Shown: in pieces, positions 21,945 to 22,500 of the stretch
Numbering within the stretch: position 1 is the first letter of the stretch
Layout: every line of letters begins with the position of its first letter
IMG/VR virus record: IMGVR_UViG_3300042384_000049
Coordinates: 1-22,500 of that record
Length of the DNA: 22,500 nt
Reading direction: 5' to 3' (one strand)
DNA from: a virus
The notes under the pieces: model-generated
What the model was told of the DNA's origin: nothing
The model's database searches: none
The model's input: only the letters and a program-made list of their open reading frames with translations
Made by a program: the position numbers and the translations under genes

Positions 21945-22500
21945 TTATCTCTGTGAAATGATTTGTCTGTTGGTGACTGAACCAGCTACCTTTACTGAGT
22001 TGACCTTGGGTGATCCGATAGTTCTTGTCAAGATCATTGTTCCGGTGAAGCCCCTGATGCCACCCAACCTACACCGGATGCTTGCCGTTTCAGCCTCAGT
22101 AGCTGTGCTAGGTGTAAGCAACCCACCAAGCAAAGTTGTAGTTGTGCCTATTGATTGAGCGTCGTCAGGATCTTCCGCTGCAAACGCAATGTTGTATTCC
22201 GAGTTTTGGCCGGGAAGAGACTGGATATTAACCTGCGCGTCGGTAAACCGCTTGCGTTCCATCGTGTTAAGGTCGTATCCCCTAGTCGTAAGAGACGCAT
22301 TGATTGCCGGGGACACAATAGCCGCAGAGTTGTCCACGTTTAGAGTGTCATTGGAGCTTTCAGATGCTTCAATTTGATGCAGTCCGCCATTGGATGTCAC
22401 CGCATAGAGGTTGTTCCTCTCGCTAGCACTACCAATTACGAAGTCTTTAATCAAGAACCTAGAATCACCAAAGGTATCCAGTGACTCCCACCCTTTGTTT
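21945..22500 (-). CDS. C-terminal part of a tail protein (5' end outside window)
   Basis: The frame is open to the window edge, so only the last ~185 residues are seen. TTG 22454 is not a convincing start, because the frame continues upstream (GWESLDTFGDSRFLIKDFVI) with protein-like sequence. Visible parts include NNLYAVTSNGGLHQIEA, a Ser/Thr-rich stretch with YDLNTMERKRFTDAQVNIQS, and a beta-rich end TASIRCRLGGIRGFTGTM with SVKVAGSVTNRQIISQR. The LYAVTSNGGLHQIE pattern recalls beta-propeller blades of tail nozzle or tubular tail proteins, and its position upstream of a fibre and internal proteins would fit a podovirus-like nozzle. That identity is tentative. Confidence 0.65.
   Translation of the reverse strand, partial: NKGWESLDTFGDSRFLIKDFVIGSASERNNLYAVTSNGGLHQIEASESSNDTLNVDNSAAIVSPAINASLTTRGYDLNTMERKRFTDAQVNIQSLPGQNSEYNIAFAAEDPDDAQSIGTTTTLLGGLLTPSTATEAETASIRCRLGGIRGFTGTMILTRTIGSPKVNSVKVAGSVTNRQIISQR

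Overview
The window is part of a tailed bacteriophage (Caudoviricetes) genome or prophage. Every supported gene reads on the minus strand, so gene order runs from base 22500 down to base 1. The call rests on a terminase with intact ATPase and nuclease motifs, a portal protein, an acidic scaffold, an SU10-like major capsid protein and several tail-appendage proteins. No rRNA, tRNA, CRISPR array, integrase or host housekeeping gene was seen. The host cannot be named. Most starts that are not coupled to an upstream gene follow an A/T-rich leader without a clear Shine-Dalgarno box, which fits a host lineage that relies little on that signal (for example Bacteroidota); this is inference only.

Layout in transcription order. 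(1) 22500-20039: the 3' end of a tail protein, a fibre-like protein with decapeptide repeats, a small protein with an odd start, and a glycine-zipper protein of the internal virion type. (2) 20039-14609: a PP-loop PAPS-reductase-family enzyme, then two long helical proteins (557 and 979 aa) that look like internal or ejection proteins. (3) 14565-12094: terminase small-subunit candidate, a small unknown gene and the large terminase. (4) 12092-8242: a small gene, the portal, an HNH endonuclease fused to a second copy of the portal C-terminus, and a run of very small proteins, most of them lysine-rich. (5) 8241-8004: the only long non-coding gap (238 bp), holding an intrinsic terminator and a possible promoter. 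(6) 8003-5503: scaffold, major capsid protein and probable decoration protein, closed by a second terminator. (7) 5449-3786: a small gene and two tandem paralogous connector/adaptor-like genes. (8) 3781-530: a fibre with an internal duplication, two small genes, a spike-like protein with lectin-like folds and a small accessory gene. (9) 511-23: three tiny membrane or lipoprotein genes that look like a lysis cassette.

Together the genes cover capsid assembly, DNA packaging, the connector, DNA ejection, host recognition and probably lysis. Replication genes lie outside the window. Genes are packed tightly, and many junctions overlap as TAATG, ATGA or GTGA, so translational coupling is likely.

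The most distinctive feature is the HNH gene. It sits at the portal 3' end and carries a diverged copy of the last ~30 portal codons, with a TAATG junction at both its ends. This looks like insertion of a homing endonuclease that kept the portal intact by bringing in a replacement gene end.
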